DNA of 64,000 nucleotides, taken from NCBI GenBank assembly GCA_963843275.1, contig CAWJJM010000010.1, forward strand, positions 62,001 to 126,000, written 5' to 3'. Made by a program: the position numbers and the translations under genes. Below are positions 1 through 8,829 of this stretch, piece by piece (within the stretch, counting starts at the first letter, position 1; each line of letters opens with the position of its first letter). The DNA comes from CAWJJM01 sp963843275. Lineage in GTDB: Bacteria; Acidobacteriota; Thermoanaerobaculia; Multivoradales; JBCCEF01. The notes beneath the pieces are model-generated. The model was not told the DNA's origin. It ran no database searches and worked only from the letters and a program-made list of their open reading frames with translations.

Positions 1-1174
1 CTGCTTCCCTATGCCGCGCTGCGCCGGCTGCTGGACTCGCTGCCGCCACGGAGCGGCGACCTGCCCGGCGAGGACGACCTCGCGACCCTCACGGCGGGCA
101 CCGACGGCGGCCCGCGGGAACGGCTCGCGGCAGCCCTGACGGAGCGCCTCGAGGGCCTGATCCGGCCGCTACCGCTGCTGCCGCGCGTGCCGCTGATCCT
201 CTTCCTCGACGACCTGCGCCGCTGGGACCCCGGCAGCCGCGACGTGCTCACCGCGGTGGTCCGCGCCCTCGGGTCGCAACCGCTGTGGCTGGTCGCCGCG
301 CGCCGCGCGGACCACCCCCTGGATCCCCCGGAGCTGGCGGCGGCCCTGGGAGGGCGGCTGGACACGGTGCGGGTGGGCCCGCTCGAGCGCTCCGACCTGG
401 CCGCGGCCGCGGCCGGGCTGGTGCCGGCCGACGACGCCGCGCGGCTGGCGCGCTTCCTCCAGCGCGCCGGGGGTGCCGTGCCGGTGCGCCTGGCCGAGCT
501 GGTGCAGGGTCTGTGGCAGCAGCGGATCCTGGAGCGCGACGGGGCCCGCGGCTGGAGCCTCGCCGCACCGCTGCCGCCGGCGCCCACGGGCACCTTCGAC
601 GAGTTGGTGGTGGAGCGGCTGCGGGCGCTGCCGTACTCGACGGTCGAGCTGCTGTCGCTGGCCGCGGTCTTCGGCCCCTCGTTCGAGGTGGACCTGCTCA
701 CCGAGGTCGCGGACGAGCACCCCGGCGTGGTGGAGATCGCCCTCGAGCTGGCGATCGAGCGCGGACTGGTGCGGCGCGTCCCGCACCAGTGGCGCGAGCG
801 GCCCGGTCCGCGCGATCTCCTGCTCGTGGTCGGGTGGGGCGCGCCGCGGCCTGGTCGCCTTCTCCCACCGCGCCCTGCGCGAGGCGATCTACGGGCACCT
901 CGACGACGCCGAGCGGTCCGCCCTGCACCGGCGCGTCGCCGCAACGCTCGAGGATCGCACCGCGGACGACGAGGACCGCCGGCGGGCGCGGCTCGCCCAC
1001 CACTGGCTGGCCGCCGGCGAGCCCGTCGCGGCCCTACCCCACCTGCGGGCGTGCGCCGCACGGGCCCGGGCGCTGGGGGACCGCTGGACGGCGGCGGCCT
1101 GCCGCCAGGCCGTGGCGGAGGCCACCCGTGCCGCCGGGGGGATCGCGGAGCCGGCGGACCGCCCCTCGCGATAG
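1..1174 (+). CDS. C-terminal part of a BTAD/AAA-type transcriptional regulator (5' partial, one frameshift)
   Basis: The reading frame is open from base 1, so the start lies outside the window. It shows a Walker-B-like strand (LILFLDDLRRW, about residue 63) followed by a helical region that aligns by eye with the C-terminal half of the next gene; both share the phrase GVVEIxxELxxER before the same W-R-E/S block. Near 835-845 the frame moves from frame 1 to frame 2 (one extra base), after which GARRGLVAFSHRALREAIYG continues the similarity to the neighbour. It ends at 1174, 54 bases before the next start. It is probably a paralogue of that gene arising by tandem duplication. The DNA-binding end cannot be seen, and the ligand is unknown. 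Confidence 0.72.
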
Positions 1175-1228
1175 ACTCCGGCGTCAGGAAAGCTCTTTCC
1201 TCCGAATCGCCCGAGGTGTGACGTCAGC

Positions 1229-3487
1229 ATGGGACTCGAGATCCGGCTGCTGGGGGGCTTCGAGGTGCGGTCGTCACGCTCCCCGGAGGCGCACTTCGAG
1301 TCGCAGAAGGTGCGGGCGCTGCTCGCCTACCTCGCCACCAGCCCCGACCACGCCTTCAGCCGCGACCACCTCTCGGCCCTGCTCTGGCCCGAGTCCGACG
1401 GCGACAGCGCGCGCCGCAACCTGCGCCAGGCGCTCTACAACCTGCGCCAGACCCTGGGCGACGACGGCGAGATCCTCGAGGCCGACCACCAGCAGGTGCG
1501 GCTGCGCGCCGGCGCCGACGACCGCGTCGACGTCGAGGAGTTCGAGCGCGAACGGCGGCGCGGCCTCCCCGGCGGCGACGAGGTCCTGGTCTCGCACCTG
1601 GTGCGGGCGGTGGAGCTCTACCGCGGCGAGTTCCTGGCCGGCTTCTACGTCAAGCAGAGCAGCGCCTTCGAGGAGTGGCTGGTGGCCGAGCAGGAGCGGC
1701 TGCGCGACGCCGCCATCGGCGGCCTCCGGGTGCTGGTCGACCACTTCTCGGCACGCGGCGAGTACGACGCGGCCCTCGGCCACGCCCGGCGCCTGATCGA
1801 GATCGACCCGCTGTCGGAGGAAGCGCACCGCGAGCTGATGCGGCTCTACGTCCTGGGCGGTCGGCGACGGCGCGCCCTCACCCAGTTCGAGGAGCTCGCC
1901 GAGCTGCTCGAGCGTGAGCTCGGCGTCGAGCCGCTGCCGGAGACGCGCGCCCTGTACGAGAGCATCCTCGCCGAGGACCTGCCGGCGGCCCGCCACGAGC
2001 CGGTCCGGCCGCCGCTCGGCCCCTTCGTCCCGCTGGTGGGCCGCGGCGGGCAGCTCGGCGAGCTCTCCGAGAGCTGGCAGTCGGCGGTCGAGCGGACGCC
2101 GCGCCTGGCCCTGGTCGACGGGCCGCCGGGCATCGGCAAGACCCGCCTCGTCCGCTCCTTCCTCGACCGCATCTCCTCGCAGCGCACCGCCACCGTGGTC
2201 CAGGGGCGGTGCCTGGGCCCGGCGCCGCAGACCGCGGCCCAGCCGTGGGCCGAGGTGGTGCTTTCGCTGGCGTGGCTGAGCCGTGACGGCGAGTCCGCGC
2301 CCGGCGTCGCCGGCACGGCGGAGCCGGGGACCGCCGCCGCCACCCCGCCGGCGACCCTCGAGGAGCGCGTGACCGGGGCCATCGCCGCCTTCCGCGCCGC
2401 CGCCCCCGCCGCCGACGCCGGCCGCCCCCTGGTCGTGTTCCTCGACGACCTCCACTGGGCGGGGGAGAGCAGTCTGGCGCTGCTCCCGCCGCTGCTCGAC
2501 GGCGTCGCCGGACGGCCCCTCTGGCTGGTCGCCGCGGTGGACAGCGCCCAGCTCGAGGCGTCGTCACCGCTCCACGACCTGCTGGAGCACCCGGCGGTGG
2601 ACCACGTGCTGCTCGACCGGCTGGGCCGACGGGACCTCGAACGGGTCGGCGCCGCCCTGGTCGGCGAGGGCGACGACGCCGCCCGCCTCGCCGCCCACCT
2701 GTCGGCGGCGAGCGGCGGGATGCCGCTGGACGTCGTCGAGCACATCAACTACCTGTGCGACGAAGGGATCCTGACCCCGGGCAGCCGGCAGCGCTGGAGC
2801 CTGGCCGGCGAACCGCGGATGGCGCGGGTGGTCGGCATCGACCTCGACGAGCTGATCAGCCGGCGGCTGCACCGCCTCCCCACCTCCACCCGGCGACTGC
2901 TCACGCTGGCGGCCGTGATCGGCCAGACGTTCGACGTCGAGCTGCTGCAGCGGGCGGCGCGCGAGCACATCGGCGTCGTCGAGATCGGCATCGAGCTGAT
3001 GCTGGAGCGCTGGATGGTCCGGCAGTACGCGCGGCGCTGGAGCGACAGCCCGCGCGAGCGCGACCTGGTGCTGTGGGCGCAGGGGGCGCGGCGGGGGAGC
3101 TTCGAGTTCGCCCACGCCCGCATCCGCCAGGCGGCCCGGGAGGACGTCAACCCGCTGCGTCGCCGCAGCCTGCACCGCGAGGTGGCCAGCGCCCTGGCCG
3201 AGCGCTTCGAGCCCGAGCACGAGCCGGCGGTCGAACAGGTCGCCTACCACTACCTGGAGGCGGGAGAGCCGGCGCCGGCGCTGCCCTACCTGCGGGCCGC
3301 GGCCGAGAAGTCCGCCCGCTGGGGGGACGCCTCCACCGCGGCCCGTCTGGCGGACCAGGCGCTGGCGGTCATCGCCCGGCTGGAGGGCGACGCCTCGGCC
3401 AGCGAGCGACGGGAGATGGAGCGGCAGCGGGAGGCGGTGCTGCGGGCCGCCGGGCGCGGCCCGCAGCCGGCGGCCGGCGGCGCCTGA
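1229..3487 (+). CDS. SARP-like transcriptional activator with BTAD and AAA ATPase domains
   Basis: This 752-residue protein starts with an OmpR/PhoB-like winged helix (about 1-100, including ALLWPESDGDSARRNLRQAL). A bacterial transcriptional activation domain of helical repeats follows (about 105-245, ending ERELGVEPLPETRALYES). A P-loop ATPase starts near residue 285 with Walker A GPPGIGKTRL at about 297 and Walker B VVFLDDLHW at about 402. The C-terminal 300 residues are helical, as in MalT/LAL-type regulators. The family binds promoter DNA and uses nucleotide binding as a switch; the regulon is unknown. A GAGGTG ribosome site precedes the ATG. The upstream neighbour is a paralogue in the same orientation. 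Confidence 0.88.
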   Translation: MGLEIRLLGGFEVRSSRSPEAHFESQKVRALLAYLATSPDHAFSRDHLSALLWPESDGDSARRNLRQALYNLRQTLGDDGEILEADHQQVRLRAGADDRVDVEEFERERRRGLPGGDEVLVSHLVRAVELYRGEFLAGFYVKQSSAFEEWLVAEQERLRDAAIGGLRVLVDHFSARGEYDAALGHARRLIEIDPLSEEAHRELMRLYVLGGRRRRALTQFEELAELLERELGVEPLPETRALYESILAEDLPAARHEPVRPPLGPFVPLVGRGGQLGELSESWQSAVERTPRLALVDGPPGIGKTRLVRSFLDRISSQRTATVVQGRCLGPAPQTAAQPWAEVVLSLAWLSRDGESAPGVAGTAEPGTAAATPPATLEERVTGAIAAFRAAAPAADAGRPLVVFLDDLHWAGESSLALLPPLLDGVAGRPLWLVAAVDSAQLEASSPLHDLLEHPAVDHVLLDRLGRRDLERVGAALVGEGDDAARLAAHLSAASGGMPLDVVEHINYLCDEGILTPGSRQRWSLAGEPRMARVVGIDLDELISRRLHRLPTSTRRLLTLAAVIGQTFDVELLQRAAREHIGVVEIGIELMLERWMVRQYARRWSDSPRERDLVLWAQGARRGSFEFAHARIRQAAREDVNPLRRRSLHREVASALAERFEPEHEPAVEQVAYHYLEAGEPAPALPYLRAAAEKSARWGDASTAARLADQALAVIARLEGDASASERREMERQREAVLRAAGRGPQPAAGGA

Positions 3488-3508
3488 GGCGCCACCGCGC
3501 CGGAGACC

Positions 3509-4108
3509 TCAGAAGCTGAAGCGCAGACCGAGGTAGGCCTTGGTCTGGTTCTCGTAGACCGAGCCCTCGACCAGGTCGTAGCGACCGACCCCGAAGAGAG
3601 CCACGTTGTCGGTCATCCGCACGTCGAGCCCGAACTGCGCGTTGACGCCGACGTGCTCGTCGCTGTTGTCGGTGATGTCGGTGCGGAAGACGGTGGGGTT
3701 GGTGCTGACCCGCACCTCCTCGGCCGTCTGGTAGTCGAGGAAGTGGACGCCGGCGCCGACGCCGAAGGTGTAGTCGACGTGGCGGAAAGGCACCAGGCCG
3801 ATCAGGTTGACGCCGGCCAGCAGGTCGCTGTTGTCGCTGTCGTGCGACCAGTAGGCGACCTCGGGCTCGATGTAGCCCTGGATGCCCCCGCGCTGCAGCT
3901 CCTCGCGGGTCATCCCGCGGTCGCCCAGGCGGATGCGGAACGAAACCGAGTAGTACGGCTCGGCGGGACCCTCGGTGTCGGCGATGCCCAACGCCACTCC
4001 CAGGCCGTAGCTCGGAACCGTCGCTTCGTAATCCTCCGCGGCCTGAGCCAGGGCCGGAAGACCGGCCGCCAGACACGTCATCGCGAACACCGTCATCCAA
4101 CGTCGCAT
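3509..4108 (-). CDS. Small outer-membrane beta-barrel protein
   Basis: The 199-residue product begins with a clear signal peptide (MRRWMTVFAMTCLAAGLPA, cleavage near AQAA-ED). The rest is made of alternating aromatic/polar strands with Gly-rich turns (YGLGVALGIAD, YTFGVGAGVHF). It ends YLGLRFSF, the terminal phenylalanine typical of proteins inserted by the Bam complex. The length suits an 8-stranded barrel of the OmpA/OmpW size class, but no specific family is recognised. A strong GGAGGAGGAG ribosome site lies just upstream of the ATG. It converges with the BTAD regulator, 21 bases away. Role (porin, adhesin or structural) is unknown. Confidence 0.75.
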   Translation of the reverse strand: MRRWMTVFAMTCLAAGLPALAQAAEDYEATVPSYGLGVALGIADTEGPAEPYYSVSFRIRLGDRGMTREELQRGGIQGYIEPEVAYWSHDSDNSDLLAGVNLIGLVPFRHVDYTFGVGAGVHFLDYQTAEEVRVSTNPTVFRTDITDNSDEHVGVNAQFGLDVRMTDNVALFGVGRYDLVEGSVYENQTKAYLGLRFSF

Positions 4109-4286
4109 CGTCTCCTCCTCCTCTCGTCCTCTCGGTTTGCCGCTCCCCGAACTGCATTGACAGCCAGCCGCACGAAGCTCCCTCGGGCGCCGTCGCTGGA
4201 AACGGATCGCCCAACATTAGACACCAGAGCGGCGCCGACCACAAGACCGGCGCTCCGGGGGAACCAGGCGGAGCCCGCCGGCGGCC

Positions 4287-5765
4287 TCAGCCGCCCGCGG
4301 CGGCCTCCCCGCCCCCCAGGAACCGGACCGGCGTCCCCGCGGTCGTGTGGTTGGCGAGGAAGAGGGCGTCCCAGTTGGTGAGCCGGACGCAGCCGTGGGA
4401 CGTGGCGTAGCCGATCGTCGCAGGGGCCGCGGTGCCGTGGATCCCGTAGTTCTCCTTCGAGAGCTGCATCCACACCAGCCCCACCGGGGAGTTGGGGCCG
4501 GCGGGCAGCAGCGCGTCGGGCCGGCTGTCGGGGACTTCGTGGAAGAGCTTCGGCTGGTAGTGGAACTCGGGCCGGTAGTCGAGGGCGGTGACGCGGAGCT
4601 CACCGGTCGGCGACGGGTCGTAGCCCGCCCCCACCGTCGACGGGAAGTGGTAGAGCAGACGGCCGCGGTCGTCGAGAGCATGCAGGTAGAAGCCGTCCTT
4701 GGAGATCTCGATCCGGGCCACCCGTCCGCCGCCCCCCTGCCGCGGCTCCACCCGCTCGACGTCCGGCACCACCAGGCGGTCTCCGGCGGCCAGCGCGGCG
4801 AGGTCGAGGTCCGGGTTGAGCTGCGCCAACAGCTCGGGGGTGGTGTGGAAGCGCTCCGCCAGCTCCTCGCGGGCCGAGGCGTAGCAGAGGCAGTCGAGCT
4901 CCGACTGCGCCTCGACGTCCTCGGGGATGTCGACGAACGGACCGGCGAGATCGTCGGCGCTCAGGGTGATCTCGGTCAGCGGGTCCGCCGTGCCGACCTG
5001 GGCGACCAGGCGGTCCCACAGGGCGCGGTCGGGCGTTCCGGTCGCCTCGAGACCGAGCGCGTCCTGCAGCCAGTAGACCGCCTTCTCGGTGTTCTTCCCC
5101 CAGCGGCCGTCGAGGACCCCCGGCGAGAAGCGCACCCGGTCGAGCATCCGCTGCAGCGCCAGGATCGTCGGCCCCCCGCCCTCGCGGTCCACCGGCAGGA
5201 CGGGCTGGAAGTCGTCGTAGGCGTCCGGCGAGATGTCGTCCCAGGACTCGGCGCCGGCCGGGCCGGACGCGGCCGGCGCAGCCGAGCCGGCGGCCGGCGG
5301 GGCGCCGCCGGACCGCATCGCCTCCACGGGAGCCGCGACGGCACCGCCGGGCGTGCCCGCACCCTCCGACGCGCCGGCCTCGGCGGCGCCGCCGGCCTCC
5401 CCGCCCGCCGGCGCGGCGGAGCCGCTCCCACCGGTGGCCGCCCCGGTCTCGCCGCCCGCCTCGCCGGCCTCGTGCCGCCGCTCCAGATCGCGATCGGCCG
5501 CGGCGCGCCAGGACTCGTCGAGTCGCTCGCGGTCGAGGCGGGCCTCGTCGACCTGGCGGTACCCCCGGGCCGGCGTGCTGGGGTCGACCGCGGGCGCGGC
5601 GGCCGGGGCCGCGGGCGGCGCCGGGGCCTGGGGGCCCGACCCGGTGGTGTCGTGGTCCGCGTCGCGCACCACGCAGGCGCCGGTGACGGTCAGGACCAGG
5701 ATGGCGAGGAGCGGTGCGGCGCAGCCGAGGGCGAGGGAGCGGGGACGGCGGAGTACGGTTCTCAT
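4287..5765 (-). CDS. Lipid-anchored L,D-transpeptidase (YkuD) with peptidoglycan-binding and LysM-like domains
   Basis: This 492-residue protein has a lipoprotein signal (LAILVLTVTGAC, acylated Cys near residue 31), then a long Ala/Gly/Pro linker (about 40-185). A peptidoglycan-binding_1 domain follows (about 195-260, LDGRWGKNTEKAVYWLQ), then a LysM-like repeat (about 293-345) and a YkuD catalytic domain (about 350-485). The catalytic motif is intact: HGTAAPATIG followed by SHGCVRLTNWDA with the nucleophilic Cys near 457. The family forms 3-3 crosslinks in peptidoglycan or attaches proteins to it, in the periplasm. It is divergently oriented to the phosphatase/sulfatase-fold lipoprotein gene, 59 bases away. 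Confidence 0.9.
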   Translation of the reverse strand: MRTVLRRPRSLALGCAAPLLAILVLTVTGACVVRDADHDTTGSGPQAPAPPAAPAAAPAVDPSTPARGYRQVDEARLDRERLDESWRAAADRDLERRHEAGEAGGETGAATGGSGSAAPAGGEAGGAAEAGASEGAGTPGGAVAAPVEAMRSGGAPPAAGSAAPAASGPAGAESWDDISPDAYDDFQPVLPVDREGGGPTILALQRMLDRVRFSPGVLDGRWGKNTEKAVYWLQDALGLEATGTPDRALWDRLVAQVGTADPLTEITLSADDLAGPFVDIPEDVEAQSELDCLCYASAREELAERFHTTPELLAQLNPDLDLAALAAGDRLVVPDVERVEPRQGGGGRVARIEISKDGFYLHALDDRGRLLYHFPSTVGAGYDPSPTGELRVTALDYRPEFHYQPKLFHEVPDSRPDALLPAGPNSPVGLVWMQLSKENYGIHGTAAPATIGYATSHGCVRLTNWDALFLANHTTAGTPVRFLGGGEAAAGG

Positions 5766-5824
5766 GGCCCACCTACGGGTGCAACCCGCGTTCCCGGGGG
5801 CACGGGATAGGATGCGCCGCGCCG

Positions 5825-7603
5825 ATGCTCCCCCGTCTCCCCCGCCTCGCGGCCCTGCTCCTCGCCGGCGCCGCGGCCTGCCGCCCGACCCCCGACGCCG
5901 TCCGCTACAGCGAGCTGCCGACCGATCCTCCGCCGGGCCCGCCGGGCGGCGCCGAAGTGGTCTGCGCCAACGAGACGCGCCCTGCGCGCCCGGTGCGCCC
6001 CGGCGAGTCGTTCGAGGTGCCGATCGAGCTGCGCGATGCGCCGCGGTTCTTCGTGTCGGCCTGCGACGAGGACCGCCGCCCCGCCACCCTGACGGTGACG
6101 GTGCGCGCGGGCGGGGAGACCCGCAGCGGGCGGCTGGAGCTCGACGGGCCGGGCTGGCGGCACGGCGAGCTCGACCTCGGGCCGCTCGCCGGGAAGCTGG
6201 GGACGGTGCGCGTGGCGGTGGGACCGTCCAGGCGGTGGCACAAGCGGCGGCCGCGGCCGGTGTGGATCTCGGACGCCTACGTCCGCCAACGCGTGCCCGC
6301 CGCCGAGCGCCGGCGCGACGAGCCGGCGCCCGGCCGGCGCATCCTGCTGATCTCGATCGACACCCTGCGCACCGACGCCATCGCCGCGCTGGCGCCTGGC
6401 GGCCGGCCGCGGGAGCCGATCTTCCCGACGCCGGCGCTCGACCGGTTCGTCGCCGACGGCGAGGTCTTCTCGCCGACCTACGCCGGCGCCTCGTGGACCA
6501 AGCCCTCCCACGGCGCGCTGCTCACCGGCCTGCTGCCGAGTGCCAACGGCACCCTGGCGATGGGCGCCATCCACCCGGAGATCCCGACCCTGGCGGAGCG
6601 CCTGCACCGCGCCGGGCTGGCGACCGGGGGGCTGGTCTACGACTGCACCTGGCTCAACCCGAAGTTCGGCTTCGACCGCGGCTTCGACGACTACCGCTCG
6701 GTGCGCTGGCAGACCGCCCGGCTGGGGCGCGCCACCGCCGACTGGATCGCCAGCCACCGCGACCGGCCCTTCTTCTTCTTCCTGCACACCTTCGAGGTGC
6801 ACTCGGACTTCCACCGCCTGCCCTACGAGGGATCGCACGTCACCACCGGGCTCCTGGAGCGGCTGTTCGGCGTCCCCAAGTACGGCTGCCGCGACGGCGA
6901 ATGCGGCTCCGGCTTCCTGATCGCGCTGCACGACGGGACGGTGCACCCGATCCCCGAAGACCCGGCGATCCTGCGCTACCTCTACGCCGCCGGCGTCGCC
7001 GCCACCGACGCCGGCCTCGGGCAGCTCTTCGACGACCTGCGGGCGATGGGGATCTACGACGACCTCACCATCGTGCTCACCGCCGATCACGGCGAGATGC
7101 TGCTCGAGCACGGCGACACCCTGCACGGCCGGCACTGGGAGCAGGTGGTCCGCGTGCCGCTGGTGGTGAAGTGGCCCCGCGGCGAGCGGGCCGGACGGCG
7201 CACCGCGCGCCTGACCAGCGCCCTCGACGTCGTGCCGACCTTGCTGGACCTGGCGGGGGCGCCCGCCGCCGAGCTCCCGGGCCGGGACCTGCGGAGCCCG
7301 CGGTCCGGGCCGGTCTTCTCCGACTCCGGCTGGACGGTGGTGCGCGACGGCCGCTGGAAGGCCGCGGTGGGGATGCCCGACGGCGACGTGCTGTTCGATC
7401 TCGCCGCCGACCCCGGCGAGGCGCACGACCTCAAGGACGTGCACCCCGACGTGTTCGCGGCCCTGCGGCACCGCGTCGAGGCGCGACGGGCCGAGGGGGA
7501 GCGGCGGCGCGAGCGGCTGGCCGCCGGGGCCGGCGACCGGGAGGCGCCCGAGCTGACCCCCGAAGAGCGCGAGCGGCTGCGCGCCCTCGGCTACCTGCGG
7601 TAG
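5825..7603 (+). CDS. Sulfatase/alkaline-phosphatase-superfamily hydrolase, predicted lipoprotein
   Basis: The chosen ATG gives 592 residues beginning with a lipoprotein-like signal (LAALLLAGAAAC). A longer in-frame start at 5714 would place unrelated residues before it and overlap the divergent gene. The catalytic domain starts near residue 170 with the metal-binding strand ILLISIDTLRTD, has the nucleophile loop ASWTKPSHGALLTG near 222 and the second metal site LTADHGEMLLEHG near 417. The nucleophile position is Thr within T-K-P-S-H, not Cys/Ser in C/S-x-P-x-R. A formylglycine sulfatase is therefore unlikely, and a phosphatase or phosphotransferase-like activity in the periplasm is equally possible. 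The substrate is unknown. A TAGGAT hexamer lies 11 bases before the start. Confidence 0.8.
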   Translation: MLPRLPRLAALLLAGAAACRPTPDAVRYSELPTDPPPGPPGGAEVVCANETRPARPVRPGESFEVPIELRDAPRFFVSACDEDRRPATLTVTVRAGGETRSGRLELDGPGWRHGELDLGPLAGKLGTVRVAVGPSRRWHKRRPRPVWISDAYVRQRVPAAERRRDEPAPGRRILLISIDTLRTDAIAALAPGGRPREPIFPTPALDRFVADGEVFSPTYAGASWTKPSHGALLTGLLPSANGTLAMGAIHPEIPTLAERLHRAGLATGGLVYDCTWLNPKFGFDRGFDDYRSVRWQTARLGRATADWIASHRDRPFFFFLHTFEVHSDFHRLPYEGSHVTTGLLERLFGVPKYGCRDGECGSGFLIALHDGTVHPIPEDPAILRYLYAAGVAATDAGLGQLFDDLRAMGIYDDLTIVLTADHGEMLLEHGDTLHGRHWEQVVRVPLVVKWPRGERAGRRTARLTSALDVVPTLLDLAGAPAAELPGRDLRSPRSGPVFSDSGWTVVRDGRWKAAVGMPDGDVLFDLAADPGEAHDLKDVHPDVFAALRHRVEARRAEGERRRERLAAGAGDREAPELTPEERERLRALGYLR

Positions 7604-7629
7604 GCGCTGTCCCGCGCCGGCGGCCCCGC

Positions 7630-8805
7630 TCAGCCCGCCAGGGCGCGGCCGAGGGCCGCGCGCACCGCCTCGCGGCTGTTCTCGGTGGCGACGCGATGGC
7701 GGGCCGAGCGGACGAGCCGCTGGCGGAGCGCGTCGTCGTCGAGCAGCCGGCCGATCGCCTCGCGCCACTCCTCGACGGTCTCCGCCAGGAGGAGGTCGCG
7801 GTCGGGACTGCCGGCCGCCCCCGCCGCGGCCCAGCGTGAAGCCACCACCGGCACTCCGGCGGCCCACGCCTCGAGCACCTTGACCGGTACGCCCGAGCCG
7901 GCGCGCAGGGGGGCGATCGCCACCGAGGCGCCGGCGAGGATCGTCCCCAGGTCGGCGGGAGAGTCGACGAGCCGCACCCCGGTGGCCCGGGCCGCGGTCC
8001 GCACGCGCGCGGGGGGTCGCGCCCCGGCGACCACCAGCTCCAGCTCCGGCCGTCCCGCCCGCACCGCCGGCCAGACGTCCCGCAGCCACCAGGTGACGGC
8101 GTCGGCGTTGGCGAAGTAGCCCAGGTTGCCGGTGAAGACCAGCCGCGGCGCGTCGTCGGCCGCCGCGCCCCCCGGCTCGCCGGCGGGCGGCGGCAGCGGC
8201 ACCACCAGCGGCACGACCGCGAGACGGCGCGCCAGGTCGGGAGACAGGCGCTCGCCGAGCCAGGTGCGGTCGCGGGCGCTGACCAGCAGGCCGGCCCGGG
8301 CGCCGGCCAGCAAGCGGTCCTCGGCGGCGGCCAGGCGGCGCGCCTCGTGGGCCAGCAGCGGCGCCATCCACAGGTGGTCGAAGGAGGCGCGGCGCGAGAA
8401 GTTGAGCGACAGCGAGTCGATCAGGTCGACGGCGTACGGCGTCGCCCCGAGGTCGGCGGCGTGCGCGGCCAGCCGCACGAGCTGGAGGACGACCAGGTCG
8501 GCGGTGGGCGCCAGGTGGCGCAGCCGGCGGCCCAGGTGGGGCTGCCGGAAGAGCCCGGACTGCAGCGGCTGGCCGCGGAGGCCGGCGAGGACCACGCCGG
8601 CGGCCGCCGCCGGCCGCTCCACCCGGTAGAGGACGCGGCGGACCCGCGGGTCGCCGGCCTCGGCCTCGTCGCGGTCGCCCGGCTCCGGCGCCAGCAGGGT
8701 CACCTCGTGGTCGTCGGCGAGCAGGTCGGCGAACTGCACGGCGCGCACCTGGTCGCCCCGCCGGGAGGGCCAGGGAAAGCGGGAGACGACCAGCAGGATC
8801 CGCAC
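7630..8805 (-). CDS. Family 4-type glycosyltransferase
   Basis: The 391-residue protein has a GT-B fold signature. Its N-terminal Rossmann half begins MRILLVVSRFPWPSRRGDQV with a sugar-acceptor helix. Its C-terminal half contains RLVFTGNLGYFANADAVTWW and the nucleotide-sugar site PLRAGSGVPVKVLEAWAAG (the E of the EAWA block is the usual EX7E-type acid). This resembles group-1 transferases found in exopolysaccharide clusters. It would act at the cytoplasmic face of the inner membrane; donor and acceptor cannot be read. The start codon is GTG. It lies 24 bases downstream of ribBA in the same direction and converges with the hydrolase gene. Confidence 0.85.
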   Translation of the reverse strand: MRILLVVSRFPWPSRRGDQVRAVQFADLLADDHEVTLLAPEPGDRDEAEAGDPRVRRVLYRVERPAAAAGVVLAGLRGQPLQSGLFRQPHLGRRLRHLAPTADLVVLQLVRLAAHAADLGATPYAVDLIDSLSLNFSRRASFDHLWMAPLLAHEARRLAAAEDRLLAGARAGLLVSARDRTWLGERLSPDLARRLAVVPLVVPLPPPAGEPGGAAADDAPRLVFTGNLGYFANADAVTWWLRDVWPAVRAGRPELELVVAGARPPARVRTAARATGVRLVDSPADLGTILAGASVAIAPLRAGSGVPVKVLEAWAAGVPVVASRWAAAGAAGSPDRDLLLAETVEEWREAIGRLLDDDALRQRLVRSARHRVATENSREAVRAALGRALAG

Positions 8806-8829
8806 GGCGGGCCTCGCGGCGGCCGGCCC

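Noticed and set aside
5825..7603. Formylglycine-dependent sulfatase
   Set aside because: The C/S-x-P-x-R maturation motif is absent; Thr occupies the nucleophile position.
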